DNA from: an uncultured Clostridia bacterium
Lineage (GTDB): Bacteria; Bacillota; Clostridia; Oscillospirales; Acutalibacteraceae
DNA length: 43,376 bases
Assembly (NCBI GenBank): GCA_947589575.1
Contig: CANQBM010000012.1
Span: 1 to 43,376 of the forward strand
Reading direction: 5' to 3'
The notes under the pieces are model-generated. The model was not told where the DNA came from. It searched no databases and saw only the letters and a list, made by a program, of their open reading frames with translations. Positions 8,357 to 14,906 of this stretch are shown one piece after another (position 1 is the first letter of the stretch; each line of letters opens with the position of its first letter). A program made the translations under genes and the position numbers.

Positions 8357-8736
8357 TCAACAAGAAATGTGAAACTGACAATATAAATCAACTCAAAACC
8401 TTTGGCTTTTCATACAGATTTTCATTTTGCAATTAAAGCGAAAGTTTCATCACTTACCGACAAATCCGAATTTGTAATACAGCGACTAAGCACGCACTCA
8501 CGCCGTTGTAATTGCTAAATATACTTTTGAAAAAAGTATCAAAACCAATCCGCTCAGCGACATCTTAATATGGCCGTTATTTCCGAGCAGTTAGTATCTG
8601 AAATCTTACTTGAAATTATGAGGTTATCCTTTTATAAAAATCTGCAAACAAGTTTACTTTAATCGAGCCGTCAAAGAGGGGCAATAACCCTCTTAAATTC
8701 TTGACTTTTGAGCCGTTTCTTGATATAATATTTTTA
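8357..8736. other. Structured non-coding region upstream of rep, candidate origin
   Basis: No gene is seen here. The region holds three short perfect stem-loops: 8460-8475 (ACAAAT, loop CCGA, ATTTGT), 8521-8539 (ATACTTTT, loop of 3, AAAAGTAT) and 8674-8694 (AAGAGGG, loop of 7, CCCTCTT). Next comes CTTGATATAATA at 8719-8730 followed four bases later by TATAG at 8735-8739. This resembles the phiX174 origin, where CTTG/ATATTAATA is cut between G and A. The nick motif is on the plus strand whereas rep is on the minus strand. Candidate only. Confidence 0.45.
8701..8729 (+). promoter_or_regulatory. Sigma-70 promoter for a short rightward RNA
   Basis: TTGACT at 8701-8706 and TATAAT at 8724-8729 are separated by exactly 17 bases. 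This is a near-consensus promoter pointing against the surrounding leftward operon. No gene starts downstream on this strand before a terminator about 70 bases further on. Its -10 element overlaps the candidate nick motif CTTGATA. Confidence 0.72.
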
Positions 8737-8806
8737 TAGGTTTTCGACACATTTATTTGTGCTGAGATTAACTACTCGGAGTGATGTTCTGAGTAGTTAT
8801 TTTTTT
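8737..8806 (+). ncRNA. Predicted ~70-nt antisense small RNA
   Basis: The RNA is predicted from the promoter at 8701-8729, with a start about seven bases after the -10 box, and from the intrinsic terminator at 8769-8806. It contains no ribosome site or open frame. It is complementary to the 3' end of the leftward 135-aa gene and to any transcript reading on into the rep leader. By analogy with plasmid copy-control RNAs it could limit Rep synthesis, but this is inference. Confidence 0.55.
8769..8806 (+). terminator. Intrinsic terminator of the antisense RNA
   Basis: A nine-base-pair perfect stem (TAACTACTC / GAGTAGTTA) extends by four weaker pairs around a five-base loop and is followed by seven T on the plus strand only. 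It therefore stops rightward transcription. It overlaps the stop codon of the leftward gene that ends at 8772. Confidence 0.75.
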
Positions 8807-9179
8807 GCCCTTTTTCACATTCCTTTTTTTGATAACAACTGCAATCTGCCATTGATCCTGTATCGTCCTGAAATACATCTATATCGTATGTACAGAAACA
8901 CTTGCCGTCTCTTTGAAATTCACATGCTTTGCATATTGCATTAGGCTTGTCCATACCATAAATGACCTTGCAACAGGATAAATATGTATTGATTATGTCT
9001 TCCCATTGCCTTTGGTATTTATGTCTTCGTCTGCGGCGGCTTTTCTTAGCTTGCTGCTTTTTCTTTTTTTCTTCCTGACGGTCAATAATATAACCGCCTG
9101 CTCCAAAAAGAATAAAAATAAATACTAAAATCATTAGAAGATTTAACCATTGGCATTGCTCATGTGTTAATGCTGTCAT
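8772..9179 (-). CDS. Membrane-anchored, cysteine-rich small protein, 135 aa
   Basis: ATG at 9179 has AGGAGG upstream. The N-terminal membrane helix (LNLLMILVFIFILFGAGGYI, about 12-31) is followed by a strongly basic stretch with consecutive arginines. A cysteine-rich C-terminal half (CKACEFQRDGKCFC and a later CSC) may bind metal. It overlaps the start of its upstream neighbour's tail by 20 bases, consistent with coupled translation. No known family recognised. Confidence 0.6.
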   Translation of the reverse strand: MTALTHEQCQWLNLLMILVFIFILFGAGGYIIDRQEEKKKKQQAKKSRRRRRHKYQRQWEDIINTYLSCCKVIYGMDKPNAICKACEFQRDGKCFCTYDIDVFQDDTGSMADCSCYQKKECEKGQKNNYSEHHSE

Positions 9180-9486
9180 TGCTCCACCTCCTGCATTTAT
9201 AGCGGTAATACAGCCTTTTCAATTCTCTAACAACATATTCAAGACCCTCTATGCCATAAAAATCATTGTTGAAAAATATTATAGGGTCTCCTTTATATTT
9301 GATATGTTCAGCATTTGATTTAACAGACCAACCATCAGGATAAATACGAATACTTATTGCCCTTATGTGAGGCATATAATCGAAAAAAGCATCTGTGTTT
9401 GTCTGTGTACTTACTTCATAACAATAGGCAATTATTTTTTTTAATAAGACCTCTGCTTGTCCATCATACTTTGTTTCATTAGCCAC
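9160..9486 (-). CDS. Unknown early phage protein, 108 aa
   Basis: Start taken at GTG 9486, eight bases after a perfect AGGAGG. A GTG three codons earlier would overlap that site. The N-terminal half is helical (AEVLLKKIIAYCYEV) and the C-terminal end basic (KRLYYRYKCRRWS). No domain recognised. It is read in the leftward early operon directly after the HTH protein. Confidence 0.55.
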   Translation of the reverse strand: MANETKYDGQAEVLLKKIIAYCYEVSTQTNTDAFFDYMPHIRAISIRIYPDGWSVKSNAEHIKYKGDPIIFFNNDFYGIEGLEYVVRELKRLYYRYKCRRWSNDSINT

Positions 9487-9498
9487 TTCAGTCACCTC

Positions 9499-9738
9499 CT
9501 ATCCTCCTTTGCAAGCCGTCAATGTTTCTCTCATTTCGGATTCAGAAATTTCTAAAAAATCAAGTAACTTGTTTTTTGAAATCTTGTAAATTTTCTTTTT
9601 TGCCTTTGATACAAAAAATCTGCCGAATGGGAATGTTTCATTTTCGATAGCTTCCCTTATTTGTTGTGGATTTGTTCCAAGCAATATAGCAGCATCAGAT
9701 ACTGTTACTACATACTTGTCATTTTTCATTCCTGCCAT
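9499..9738 (-). CDS. Small excisionase-like helix-turn-helix protein, 79 aa
   Basis: The segment YVVTVSDAAILLGTNPQQIREAI is a typical winged helix-turn-helix of the excisionase/AlpA type, followed by FPFGRFF and YKISKNKLLDFL, as in MerR-like DNA-binding domains. It may act as a recombination directionality factor or as an early regulator. Its stop lies inside the ribosome site of the next gene, so the two are probably coupled. Confidence 0.65.
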   Translation of the reverse strand: MAGMKNDKYVVTVSDAAILLGTNPQQIREAIENETFPFGRFFVSKAKKKIYKISKNKLLDFLEISESEMRETLTACKGG

Positions 9739-9781
9739 TTTATTATCAGTTCCTTTTTCTTAAGTTTGTTTGACTTGAGGT

Positions 9782-9847
9782 TTAATGTATAGCCACTTTT
9801 GCTCTGCCGTTGAGGAAAATGTATTCTGTTGCATCAGTATTTTCCAT
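9782..9847 (-). CDS. Possible leader-type peptide, 21 aa
   Basis: A short ATG-TAA frame giving MENTDATEYIFLNGRAKVAI plus one residue. It lies in the 162-base gap between the Cro-like gene and the HTH gene. The upstream GAAGAAG is a poor ribosome site. The sequence resembles tiny early-region phage peptides I have seen, but the evidence is thin. Nothing else is visible in this gap. Confidence 0.3.
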   Translation of the reverse strand: MENTDATEYIFLNGRAKVAIH

Positions 9848-9900
9848 GTGTAACACTTCTTCCCAAAAATTTTTAAACACTTAATTTTCCTATTATTAAA

Positions 9901-10158
9901 TTAACTTGTTGAGTTTTTCTCAACTTTCTTGGTAAAAAAATATATAGTAACTTCCATAGGATTAATAAAGAGAATCGCACAGGCAAGGTCAATTTCTAAT
10001 TGGTTAAAGCCGTCCGTTTGAAATTTTCTTGTTAACGTATTTTGACTAAATCCCATTTTATTGGCAAAAACATTTTCATTACCACATATTGAACGAATTC
10101 TACCTCGAAGCAAAGAATAATCGAATATTGATTTATCTCTGTCATTAGTTCGTTGCAT
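9901..10158 (-). CDS. Cro-like HTH regulator, DUF739 type
   Basis: 85 residues starting MQRTNDRDKSIFDYSLLRGR. The start at 10158 is decided by AGAGGTGG upstream; a longer frame to 10233 would include the promoter. FDYSLLRGRIRSI, FANKMGFSQNTLTRKF and MEVTIYFFTKK follow the pattern of DUF739 phage regulators. The gene is transcribed divergently from the CI-like repressor and opens the leftward early operon, the usual place of Cro. A 17-bp operator-like palindrome lies in its last codons. Confidence 0.8.
   Translation of the reverse strand: MQRTNDRDKSIFDYSLLRGRIRSICGNENVFANKMGFSQNTLTRKFQTDGFNQLEIDLACAILFINPMEVTIYFFTKKVEKNSTS
9908..9924. promoter_or_regulatory. Operator-like palindrome, copy 1
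   Basis: GTTGAGTTTTTCTCAAC, a dyad of six-base arms around five bases. It lies inside the 3' end of the Cro-like gene. The same 17-base layout recurs twice between the divergent regulators, so this is a probable repressor-binding site. Confidence 0.6.
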
Positions 10159-10175
10159 TATTTCACCACCTCTCT

Positions 10176-10192
10176 GTTGGGCTTTTCTCAAC
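10176..10192. promoter_or_regulatory. Operator-like palindrome, copy 2
   Basis: GTTGGGCTTTTCTCAAC matches copy 1 at 12 of the 17 arm and spacer positions most likely to matter, with one base changed within the arms. It lies just downstream of the leftward early promoter, where a bound repressor would block initiation. Confidence 0.65.
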
Positions 10193-10201
10193 TTCATTTT
10201 A

Positions 10202-10230
10202 AGTATAGCGACACAGAATGTATTTGTCAA
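10202..10230 (-). promoter_or_regulatory. Leftward early promoter (Cro-like operon)
   Basis: On the minus strand TTGACA (10225-10230) and TATACT (10202-10207) are separated by 17 bases. This is the strongest promoter of the immunity region, flanked by operators 2 and 3. Confidence 0.8.
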
Positions 10231-10258
10231 CACTTTTTTTGAGATTTTCCAAATTTAT

Positions 10259-10275
10259 GTTGATTTTCTCACAAC
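10259..10275. promoter_or_regulatory. Operator-like palindrome, copy 3
   Basis: GTTGATTTTCTCACAAC keeps the outer GTTG/CAAC arms at the same 17-base length. It overlaps the -35 box of the rightward repressor promoter, suggesting autoregulation. Confidence 0.55.
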
Positions 10276-10288
10276 TTTGTGATATATT
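10260..10288 (+). promoter_or_regulatory. Rightward promoter of the CI-like repressor
   Basis: TTGATT at 10260-10265 and TATATT at 10283-10288 with 17-base spacing, ending about 28 bases before the repressor start codon. Operator 3 covers its -35 box. Confidence 0.7.
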
Positions 10289-10315
10289 CTAATTACTAAA
10301 GGAGTGAACATCATA

Positions 10316-10669
10316 ATGAATGAGAGATTTTGCGATAGATTAGTTAAGGCTATGAATATCAGAGATATGAAACCGACCGACTTATCTCAAAAGACAGGTA
10401 TTGACAAAGGAAGTATTAGTCATTATATGAAAGGTTCGTATAAAGCTAAGGATACAACCTTAACTAAACTTGCAGAAGCATTGAATGTTGATGAAGCTTG
10501 GTTAATGGGTTATGATGTGCCAATGGCAAAAAATAATCCCAATCAAGTAATATCTGATGATGTATTAAAGTTTGCTTTATTTGGTGGCGATAAAGAAATA
10601 ACCGATGCACAACTTGAAGAAGTTAAGCGTTTTGCAAAGTTTGTTAAGGAGCGTGAGAATAATGAATAA
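10316..10669 (+). CDS. CI-like XRE-family repressor
   Basis: 117 residues. An N-terminal XRE helix-turn-helix (LVKAMNIRDMKPTDLSQKTG then DKGSISHYMKG) is followed by LTKLAEALNVDEAWLMGYDV, the classic end of this domain. A short C-terminal part follows; there is no LexA-type autoprotease. ATG at 10316 is 11 bases after AAAGGAG; a GTG at 10304 would sit in that site. The stop overlaps the start of the ImmA-type gene. Probable master repressor of lysogeny, inactivated by the neighbouring protease (by analogy with ICEBs1 ImmR/ImmA). Confidence 0.85.
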   Translation: MNERFCDRLVKAMNIRDMKPTDLSQKTGIDKGSISHYMKGSYKAKDTTLTKLAEALNVDEAWLMGYDVPMAKNNPNQVISDDVLKFALFGGDKEITDAQLEEVKRFAKFVKERENNE

Positions 10670-11069
10670 TGACCTTTATGCTCTCGCTGAACAGCTGGGC
10701 ATTGTGGTCTTATCATTTCCTCTTCCTGATTCAGAATCAATATCCTTAGAAAGCGGCGATAACTGCTATATAGGTATTGATGATAAGCAATTAGACTCGA
10801 GCAAAGAAGAACGAGTACACATGGCACATGAACTTGGTCATTGTGTTACCGGTTCATTTTACAATGAATATTCTCTTGTCGATAACAGGGGAAAATGTGA
10901 AGCCGCAGCTGACCGCTGGGCAGTAAAAAAACTCATCAATAAAGATGAGTTTCAAAAACAACTAAAAAGTGGCATGGAGGTATGGGACTTAGCCGAATAC
11001 TTCAATGTCACAGAAGATTTTATAAGGAAGGCATACCACTTGTATTGTGAAGTGCAAATGGCAGTGTAA
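10662..11069 (+). CDS. ImmA/IrrE-family metallopeptidase
   Basis: 135 residues starting MNNDLYALAEQLGI at 10662, with AAGGAG inside the repressor gene. The zinc-protease motif HELGH is at 56-60, and CEAAADRWAVKKLI supplies the usual downstream glutamate helix. In ICEBs1 and related phages ImmA cleaves the repressor on induction; the overlap with the repressor gene supports the same pairing here. A broken 61-base copy of part of this gene lies at 11788-11848. Confidence 0.85.
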   Translation: MNNDLYALAEQLGIVVLSFPLPDSESISLESGDNCYIGIDDKQLDSSKEERVHMAHELGHCVTGSFYNEYSLVDNRGKCEAAADRWAVKKLINKDEFQKQLKSGMEVWDLAEYFNVTEDFIRKAYHLYCEVQMAV

Positions 11070-11089
11070 AATAAAAGGAATTATAATAT

Positions 11090-11767
11090 ATGCAAACTAA
11101 GAAGAAAAAGATAATAATTGTTGTTGCAGTTGTCTTGGTTGCCATTTGCATTTTGTATGGAGTTTTAATGCTTAATGCAGACAAAATAGATAAAGTAATG
11201 TCAAATCTTGAAACTCAGACAACATCTGATGTGATTAACACCAAAAATACTGTATCTACTGAAACAACAACTGAAAAACAAACCTCAGTAAAAAAAGATT
11301 ATTCTTATGATGACTTACAAAAAATATTTTTAGAAATAACACCTGAAACAACACTTGACGATTTCTTAGAAGTGATTAATAAATACGATGTTGAACAAAT
11401 GCACCATGATTACAAGGATATGGACGGTAGTAATAGCAGCGTTTATAAAGTAGCATATGAAAGCAAAGTTGCATGGTTATCTCACGCAGATACTGGTGAT
11501 TATGTTCAAGTAGGTTTTGATGAAAATCAAAAATTAAGATATGCAGAATATTTCAACACTAATGCTTGGCTTTATGATAGTAAAGATGTCTATACTGCAA
11601 TTTTGGAAAACGATAATACATCTACTATTGGCGAAATTGGTTACTTTGGTAAATATTCCAAAACGGCTACCGAATCAGGCTGCAAGGAATTCACTTCGGG
11701 TGAATCCGTTGTTAATCACATAATTGATAGCTCTGAAAAATTCATACAAGAAATTGATGAACATTAA
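11090..11767 (+). CDS. Membrane-anchored extracellular protein of unknown function, 225 aa
   Basis: The start MQTKKKK is followed by a hydrophobic helix (IIIVVAVVLVAICILYGVLM, about 8-27), with no lipobox cysteine. A Ser/Thr-rich linker (about 40-67) leads to an extracellular domain beginning YSYDDLQKIFLEITPETTLDDF. The signal-anchor suggests display on the outside of the cell. It lies in the lysogeny arm next to the repressor, a position often used for cargo expressed in the lysogen, such as superinfection exclusion or host-fitness genes. Function is not recognised. Confidence 0.7.
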   Translation: MQTKKKKIIIVVAVVLVAICILYGVLMLNADKIDKVMSNLETQTTSDVINTKNTVSTETTTEKQTSVKKDYSYDDLQKIFLEITPETTLDDFLEVINKYDVEQMHHDYKDMDGSNSSVYKVAYESKVAWLSHADTGDYVQVGFDENQKLRYAEYFNTNAWLYDSKDVYTAILENDNTSTIGEIGYFGKYSKTATESGCKEFTSGESVVNHIIDSSEKFIQEIDEH

Positions 11768-11787
11768 ATAAAAAAGACCTCTCGGAT

Positions 11788-11848
11788 AGCTGACCGCTGC
11801 ATAGCGAAAACTCATCAATAAAAATGAGTTTGAAAATATCAAAACTAA
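11788..11848 (+). repeat. Degenerate partial duplicate of the immA-type gene
   Basis: AGCTGACCGCTG and ACTCATCAATAAA followed by ATGAGTTT repeat bases 10907-10966 of the protease gene with a few substitutions and small indels. The source segment encodes the region after HELGH. The copy has no open frame and lies downstream of the 225-aa membrane protein. The rest of 11768-11930 shows only two short stem-loops (11863-11880 and 11884-11901). Confidence 0.7.
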
Positions 11849-11930
11849 ATATAAATCTTAAATTAGATAACAATATCTAAATGAATGTAAATTTTTACAT
11901 TTAATTTGGAAATGGAGTTAAAATTATAAA

Positions 11931-12464
11931 ATGACTGATGAAACAATACGTACTTTTATTACTTGTGGTACAACTGTAGGAGCTGTTGTCATTACGCAGT
12001 TCTTTACATTTTTAAATTTAAGAAGTAATAAAAATGACTCAATTTACAAACAGCAATATGATAAAATATTTTCACCTATACATAGAATTTTATTTTTTGA
12101 TTCGCAATCTAAAAGTGAAAATTTAGAAGAGATTTGCGCCATCATTAGTAACAACTATAGCTTAGCTTCAGATGCATTAATTGAGGAATTTAAAATTTGT
12201 TTTGATAATGATGAGATTACTGAAGAATTCAGCGATATGATTTTGTCTGCTTACAACTTATTAAAAAACAAACTGGGATATTCTAAATTGAAAATGAAAA
12301 AGGATGAAAAGAGAAAGAGTTTACAAACTATCATTACTGATAATTCAAAAGCTAAGCTAACAAAAGCAATTTCAGAAATAATAGATGATTTCGCTTCATA
12401 TTTAGGACTTTTTGGCTTATTTATAGTTCTTATTATGATTATTATGAGTATTATATTCAATTGA
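11931..12464 (+). CDS. Two-helix membrane protein of unknown function, 177 aa
   Basis: An N-terminal membrane segment (about 7-28, VGAVVITQFFTFLNL) and a C-terminal one (about 157-176, YLGLFGLFIVLIMIIMSIIF) frame a cytoplasmic helical domain of about 120 residues with many charged positions. GGAGTTAAAATTATAAA precedes ATG. The gene is more AT-rich than the early operon. Between the immunity genes and the integrase this layout is typical of phage cargo; a defence or exclusion role is possible but not shown by sequence. Confidence 0.65.
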   Translation: MTDETIRTFITCGTTVGAVVITQFFTFLNLRSNKNDSIYKQQYDKIFSPIHRILFFDSQSKSENLEEICAIISNNYSLASDALIEEFKICFDNDEITEEFSDMILSAYNLLKNKLGYSKLKMKKDEKRKSLQTIITDNSKAKLTKAISEIIDDFASYLGLFGLFIVLIMIIMSIIFN

Positions 12465-12468
12465 AAAA

Positions 12469-12576
12469 TACCGCCCAGCTACACCAATAGCCAAGCGGTA
12501 AATAAGCAGGTGTATGATACAACACTGCCCTGAACAAGTAATATTGTATCACACCTGCTGCAAATTTGCAACAGGT
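12469..12576. repeat. Cluster of nested inverted repeats before the integrase gene
   Basis: Three structures lie in 108 bases: TACCGC...GCGGTA at 12469-12500 with an inner GCTA/TAGC pair; a 15-17 base arm pair 12506-12522 and 12544-12558 (GCAGGTGT...GATACAA and its complement, with a two-base bulge); and a 24-bp near-perfect palindrome at 12553-12576 centred on CAAATTTG. The last two share bases and cannot both form. None ends in a T-run. They may control integrase expression or be protein-binding sites of the attachment region. Confidence 0.5.
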
Positions 12577-12645
12577 TATTATTATACCCTGTTCACCTGC
12601 ATGATTTATAAAAATATATTTATAATAACAAGGAGTGATACAATT

Positions 12646-13767
12646 ATGAAGTGTATTAAATGCAATAAGTCAATCCCTGACGGCTCTGTATTCTGTAATT
12701 TTTGTGGAAAGAAACAAGTTACTCAAAAAAAGAAGAAAAGCCGTTCAAGAGCAGGTCAAGGCTCTGTTACATTTCACAAGGCAAAGCAAAGGTATTATGC
12801 TCGTGTTACAGTTAATAAAAAGAGAGTACCACTTGGATATTTTAAAACTGAGTTAGAGGCCTGGTCTGCAATAGATAGGGCATTAAAAGATGAAGTTGGC
12901 AGCAATTACAACTGGACTGTAAATGATTGTTATGAGAAATGGAGCGAGTTGCATTATCAAAATTTAACTAAGAGTGGGGAACAGGGATATAAAAGTGCTT
13001 GGAAATACTTTGATAAGATTAAGCAAATGAAAATGCGTGATATTAAAACCTCGCACCTTCAAAGCTGCATAAATAAGGCTGCAGAAACCTATTCTCGCTC
13101 TGTATGTGAAAAAATAAGAAGCCTTGCAAGTCAGTTATGTAAATTTGCAATGAAAGAAGATTTAATAAACAAGAATTATGCTGATTTTCTTGAATTACCG
13201 CCTCAAGAGGAAAGTGAAACAACTCCATTCACAGATGAAGAAGTAAAAATTTTATTAAAAAACGATTCAGATGATACGGTCAAAATAATTCTCATTTTGA
13301 TTTACACAGGATGGAGACCATCTGAGCTCCTTAATCTTGAAATAAAAAATATTGACCTTGAAAACGGTTTTATTCGAGGTGGCTCAAAAACAGAAGCAGG
13401 TAAAAATAGAATTGTTCCTATATCATCTAAAATTGAAAAGTATGTAAAATACTTTTATGACAAGGCAGTTGTAAATAATCAAAAATTCTTACTTGTTAAT
13501 TCAGTCGGCGGTAAAATTAACTTGAGCAATTTTAGAAAAAGACAATTTTATAGAACACTCTTAAATATTGGAATTTTGGAAGACGAAGATGACCATCATG
13601 TAACACCGTACTCAACAAGGCATACATTCGCTACAATGTGCGATCGTGCCGGAATTGATGATAATCTTCTTATTAAAATGATAGGACATACCAGCAAGAA
13701 AACCACTAATAAATTTTACATTCATAAAACTGAAAAAGATATGAAAAATGCCATTGAGGCTATATAA
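12646..13767 (+). CDS. int: Tyrosine integrase with N-terminal zinc ribbon
   Basis: 373 residues. A zinc ribbon (Cys 3, 6, 17, 20) comes first, then an AP2-like arm-binding region (QGSVTFHKAKQRYYARV), a SAM-like core-binding domain (about 90-185) and the catalytic domain. Catalytic residues: Arg224 (TGWRPSELL), Lys248 (GSKTEAGK), Arg325-His326 (YSTRHTFAT), His348 (IGHTS) and Tyr358 (KFYIH). The first His of the usual HxxR box is Tyr322 here. The ATG at 12646 is preceded by AAGGAG. The gene points at the tRNA fragment 61 bases downstream, which identifies it as the integrase for this site. Confidence 0.95.
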   Translation: MKCIKCNKSIPDGSVFCNFCGKKQVTQKKKKSRSRAGQGSVTFHKAKQRYYARVTVNKKRVPLGYFKTELEAWSAIDRALKDEVGSNYNWTVNDCYEKWSELHYQNLTKSGEQGYKSAWKYFDKIKQMKMRDIKTSHLQSCINKAAETYSRSVCEKIRSLASQLCKFAMKEDLINKNYADFLELPPQEESETTPFTDEEVKILLKNDSDDTVKIILILIYTGWRPSELLNLEIKNIDLENGFIRGGSKTEAGKNRIVPISSKIEKYVKYFYDKAVVNNQKFLLVNSVGGKINLSNFRKRQFYRTLLNIGILEDEDDHHVTPYSTRHTFATMCDRAGIDDNLLIKMIGHTSKKTTNKFYIHKTEKDMKNAIEAI

Positions 13768-13828
13768 AGGTGTCTGTTTGGTGTCCTTGCTTCGCTAAGT
13801 GCCTGTAAATACTTAAAAGTTGTATTGC

Positions 13829-13873
13829 TTGGTAAGGATGAGGTCACCGGTTCAAGTCCGGTTATCAGCTCCA
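13829..13873 (+). other. Attachment site: 3' part of tRNA-Thr(GGT)
   Basis: Reads from the anticodon loop TTGGTAA (anticodon GGT) through the 3' anticodon strand GGATG, the T arm ACCGG-TTCAAGT-CCGGT, acceptor strand TATCAGC, discriminator T and CCA. The bases before the loop (GTATTGC) do not pair with GGATG, so the 5' half is missing and this is not a working tRNA. It is the duplicated core left by integration; the intact gene should be at the far end of the element, left of base 1. Confidence 0.9.
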
Positions 13874-13874
13874 G

Positions 13875-13922
13875 AAAAAAGTCTTGAAATCCGCTTAAAA
13901 ACAAGCGTTTCAAGACTTTTTT
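13875..13922. terminator. Strong terminator after the tRNA fragment
   Basis: A-run, GTCTTGAAA (13881-13889), inner CGCTT/AAGCG, TTTCAAGAC (13908-13916), then a T-run. The symmetrical A and T runs make it active in both directions. It was probably the original tRNA-Thr terminator and now also ends the leftward transcript of the truncated nuclease-domain gene. Confidence 0.85.
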
Positions 13923-13986
13923 ATTTTGTTATAACGCTTGCTGAATTTTTTCATCTACTGTTTCTTTGAGTGAATTTTTCGTCTCG

Positions 13987-14042
13987 TCCTGCATATAATT
14001 ACTATTGACAGATGTATCATTTTGTGGTACATTGTCATTAGA
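13987..14042. repeat. 56-base direct repeat, copy A (C-terminal end)
   Basis: Matches 14851-14906 in the same gene with about a dozen substitutions. Both encode NDNVPQND followed by SVN. It looks like an internal duplication of a linker on either side of the nuclease domain. Confidence 0.7.
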
Positions 14043-14850
14043 ATCTGATTCAAGGTCCGCTTCGGGCGTAGGTTTGGGGATATTTTCATCAAACTCTTGT
14101 ACAGATTCTTTTTTATTTCCTATAAATAAACTTTCGATATGCATACATTTTGCCTTTGAATCAGGTACTGCCATTGCAACATAATATGTACCGTTTATTT
14201 TCTTTGAAATAGTAATAACAGGTAACGGCTTATTATCCATAGTCCTATATTGTTGACTGAACACAGGATCTCCTTTTGAATTAATGGTCCTTTCAACATT
14301 ATCTGCATTATTGAGAATATAAGCTACTCGTGCAATGTCATTTTCATTTTTCATTGAATGATCGTGAATACCATTTTCACCGTGCCTTTTTATAATGTGC
14401 TTAATTGCTTCTCCATTAATTCTCGTTTTATATTTTGAAACATCAAATTCTGCAATACTGCTAATCTTTTTAAGTACATTTAAATTATCAAATGTAATAT
14501 CTTTGTGCATATATTCCAAGCGTTTTTTGTTTGTTTCTCTTTTGGCATCAATAACAAAATCAGCAATATCTCTATTGGCAGAATTAAGATAATCAGAAAT
14601 TACAGTCTGCATATTATAAGGATATTCATTAATTTTTTTGCTAAATTTAATTCCCGTACTTTTTGTAGAAACATCTGTATCAGAAATATTCAGCGCCTCA
14701 TCAAACATCTCAATGATTTTTTCTTTTGCGGTAATATCGTCTTTTAATGCTCTGTACTCGGCATTTCTGCTTGAAATGTCGGCGAGAGCATTTTTTATTT
14801 TTTTGATAAAGTCGGCAAAGAAATTTCTTACCTTTTGAGCAAGTGACTTG

Positions 14851-14906
14851 TCCCGCATAGAACTGCCATTGACAGATATATCGTTTTGTGGTACATTGTC
14901 ATTAGA
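14851..14906. repeat. 56-base direct repeat, copy B (N-terminal end)
   Basis: Partner of 13987-14042; encodes NDNVPQNDISVNGSSMRD. The two copies flank the nuclease domain. Confidence 0.7.

Larger units (their letters stand above)
1..13873. mobile_element. Integrase-proximal part of a prophage-like element in tRNA-Thr(GGT)
   Basis: The right boundary is seen directly: a tyrosine integrase gene is followed by the 3' 45 bases of a tRNA-Thr gene, the usual duplicated attachment core. The left end lies outside the window. Visible content is an immunity region with divergent CI/Cro-like genes, an ImmA-type protease, a Rep protein, clamp, helicase, methyltransferases and many small overlapping genes. 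No terminase, capsid, tail or conjugation gene is visible, so a phage satellite or other integrative element cannot be excluded. A temperate phage whose late genes lie further left is the simplest reading. Confidence 0.85.

Noticed and set aside
8674-8694. GAGGG/CCCTC stem as a terminator for the early operon
   Set aside because: No T-run follows on either strand; it is kept only as one of the stem-loops of the candidate origin region.
13829-13873. A functional tRNA-Thr gene
   Set aside because: The 5' half (acceptor, D arm, 5' anticodon strand) is absent from the preceding bases, so it cannot fold.
1-13873. A conjugative element (ICE) instead of a prophage
   Set aside because: No relaxase, coupling protein or type IV secretion gene is visible; the ImmA pair and integrase alone do not decide it, and the left part is missing, so this is unlikely rather than excluded.
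13722-13913. 63-residue minus-strand frame containing TGLEPVTSSLPS
   Set aside because: It is the antisense translation of the tRNA-Thr fragment and the integrase tail; this is a well-known false protein created by tRNA genes.
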